Below are positions 5,451 through 6,488 of a stretch of 6,488 nucleotides of DNA, in pieces. The stretch is from SYAN01 sp049459795 (GTDB lineage Bacteria; Actinomycetota; Actinomycetes; Nanopelagicales; Nanopelagicaceae), in the NCBI GenBank assembly GCA_049459795.1, contig JBMUDS010000046.1, positions 1 through 6,488 of the forward strand, written 5' to 3'. Position 1 is the stretch's first letter. The number at the start of each line of letters is the position of its first letter. A program made the translations under genes and the position numbers. The notes beneath the pieces were generated by a model. The model ran no database searches, was not told where the DNA came from, and saw nothing but the letters and a program-made list of their open reading frames with translations.

Positions 5451-6488
5451 ATGGGCATTACGAACATGGAGTACTTCGCACTCTTCGTGACGACATTCGC
5501 ACTCGTAGGGCTTCTCACTCCGCTTGCTCGAAGCATCGCATTGAAGAAGAGCATCGTCGATAACCCCAACCAGGGACATAAGACCCATCGAGAGCCGATC
5601 CCATACCTTGGCGGCGTTGCGATTATGTTCGGTGTTATCACAGTTTCATATGGCACTGCTTTGGTTTCGAATTTCAACATCAACACTTTCTATCTTGCTT
5701 CTTCAGTCCTAGTGCCGGCCTTGATTCTTGGGCTGATCGGACTATGGGATGACATTAAGAATCTCAGTGCCTTGCCTCGCTTCATTGCACAAACAATCGC
5801 TGGTGTCTTCACTGCATTTCTCTTGATCTCTTCTAGTACTTCGGGAAATCCCACCGGATCAGCGACGATAGATACGATTGTTACGGTCGTTTGGATCGTC
5901 GGCATCTGCAATTCGATCAATTTCTTTGACAATCTCGATGGTGGTGCTGCAGGCACTGTCGCTGTAAGTTCTATTGCACTCGCGATTCTTGCGCTCACCG
6001 GCGATCAATATGTCATCGCGGCCCTTGCGACCGTCATGGCGGGCGGAACTCTGGGCTTTCTTATTTGGAACAAGAGCCCTGCGAGGATCTACATGGGAGA
6101 TGCGGGTGCGCTCTTCCTTGGTGTAGTGATTGCGACATTGACTATTCGCCTAGATCCAACCACGGATGTCTTGATCGGATCTTTCGCAACACCTCTCTTG
6201 ATTCTCGCCGTTCCAATTCTGGATACGACGGTTGCAGTTTTGTCGAGACTCCGACGAGGAATCTCTCCCTTCCAAGGTGGTCGAGACCACCTCTCTCATC
6301 GACTGATCCGGAAAGGTATCTCGCGAAAGTCCTCAGCAATCATTTTGTGGGGACTCTCTGCACTCTTTGCTTCCCTTGCCATATTGATCTCGAGGCCGAA
6401 CGCAGAATATGAAGAGTGGATCGTCTATGGCGCAGGAGCCTTCTGGGCGCTCCTCTTCGTCTACTTCTTTGCTACTGAGGACGAGTAG
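5451..6488 (+). CDS. WecA/MraY-family polyprenyl-phosphate sugar-1-phosphate transferase (glycosyltransferase family 4-like)
   Basis: A complete 345-residue integral membrane enzyme; TAG ends the window. It should transfer a sugar-1-phosphate (typically GlcNAc-1-P from UDP-GlcNAc) to a polyprenyl phosphate at the cytoplasmic face, the first step of a cell-surface polysaccharide. About ten membrane segments are present. Family landmarks in order: DNPNQGHKTHREPIPYLGG (37-55), the catalytic aspartate pair LWDDIKNL (98-105), NSINFFDNLDGGAAG (154-168), MGDAGALFLG (215-224), PILDTT (255-260) and GGRDHLSHRL (276-285), corresponding to the histidine motif of WecA. It is WecA-like rather than MraY because of that motif and the lack of a mur/dcw context. 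The DNLDGG form differs from the DGLDGL of mycobacterial WecA, so it may be a separate subfamily. ATG 5451 lacks a clear Shine-Dalgarno; ATG 5466 (M6) is an alternative. Exact sugar is unknown. Confidence 0.92.
   Translation: MGITNMEYFALFVTTFALVGLLTPLARSIALKKSIVDNPNQGHKTHREPIPYLGGVAIMFGVITVSYGTALVSNFNINTFYLASSVLVPALILGLIGLWDDIKNLSALPRFIAQTIAGVFTAFLLISSSTSGNPTGSATIDTIVTVVWIVGICNSINFFDNLDGGAAGTVAVSSIALAILALTGDQYVIAALATVMAGGTLGFLIWNKSPARIYMGDAGALFLGVVIATLTIRLDPTTDVLIGSFATPLLILAVPILDTTVAVLSRLRRGISPFQGGRDHLSHRLIRKGISRKSSAIILWGLSALFASLAILISRPNAEYEEWIVYGAGAFWALLFVYFFATEDE

Noticed and set aside
6065..6412. 115-codon forward frame inside the WecA-like gene
   Set aside because: Cysteine- and serine-rich out-of-frame translation of a gene with clear family motifs in the other frame.

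Overview
The window looks like chromosomal DNA from an actinobacterium (Actinomycetota). The evidence is four small or conserved proteins typical of that phylum: a DUF3073 protein, a BldC-type MerR-family helix-turn-helix regulator, a DUF5302 protein, and a conserved soluble protein that I recognise only as an actinobacterial hypothetical. Base composition is intermediate by eye (roughly half G+C), lower than in Streptomyces or Mycobacterium. Genes are tightly packed with very short gaps. Together this suggests a compact-genome, possibly aquatic, actinobacterial lineage; that last step is inference. I see no tRNA, rRNA, CRISPR, insertion sequence or phage gene.

Layout. Positions 1-1346 (+) hold the 3' part of a polytopic membrane protein with GT-C glycosyltransferase character, cut by the left edge. 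A run of four forward genes follows: DUF3073 (1372-1548), the conserved hypothetical (1590-2426), bldC (2606-2833) and DUF5302 (2830-3009). bldC and DUF5302 overlap by 4 bases (ATGA). The ~180-base gap before bldC holds a perfect 10-bp inverted repeat and other complementary segments. A further perfect 12-bp hairpin lies inside the 5' end of the hypothetical gene. On the reverse strand, 3006-5354 encodes a 782-residue KimA-type APC-superfamily potassium transporter homologue. Its stop codon shares a CTAG tetranucleotide with the DUF5302 stop. Divergent from it across a 96-base region, 5451-6488 (+) encodes a WecA/MraY-family polyprenyl-phosphate sugar-1-phosphate transferase, whose stop codon ends the window.

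How the genes relate. The DUF3073 to DUF5302 block is a conserved-gene neighbourhood around the developmental/housekeeping regulator BldC. The two membrane enzymes (the GT-C-like protein and the WecA-like protein) both suggest lipid-linked cell-surface polysaccharide synthesis but are not in one operon here. The most unusual item is the transporter: after its KimA-like membrane and cytosolic domains it carries a C-terminal OB-fold of the kind that other actinobacteria encode as a separate small protein in the same neighbourhood. This is a natural fusion linking an unexplained OB-fold protein to potassium transport.
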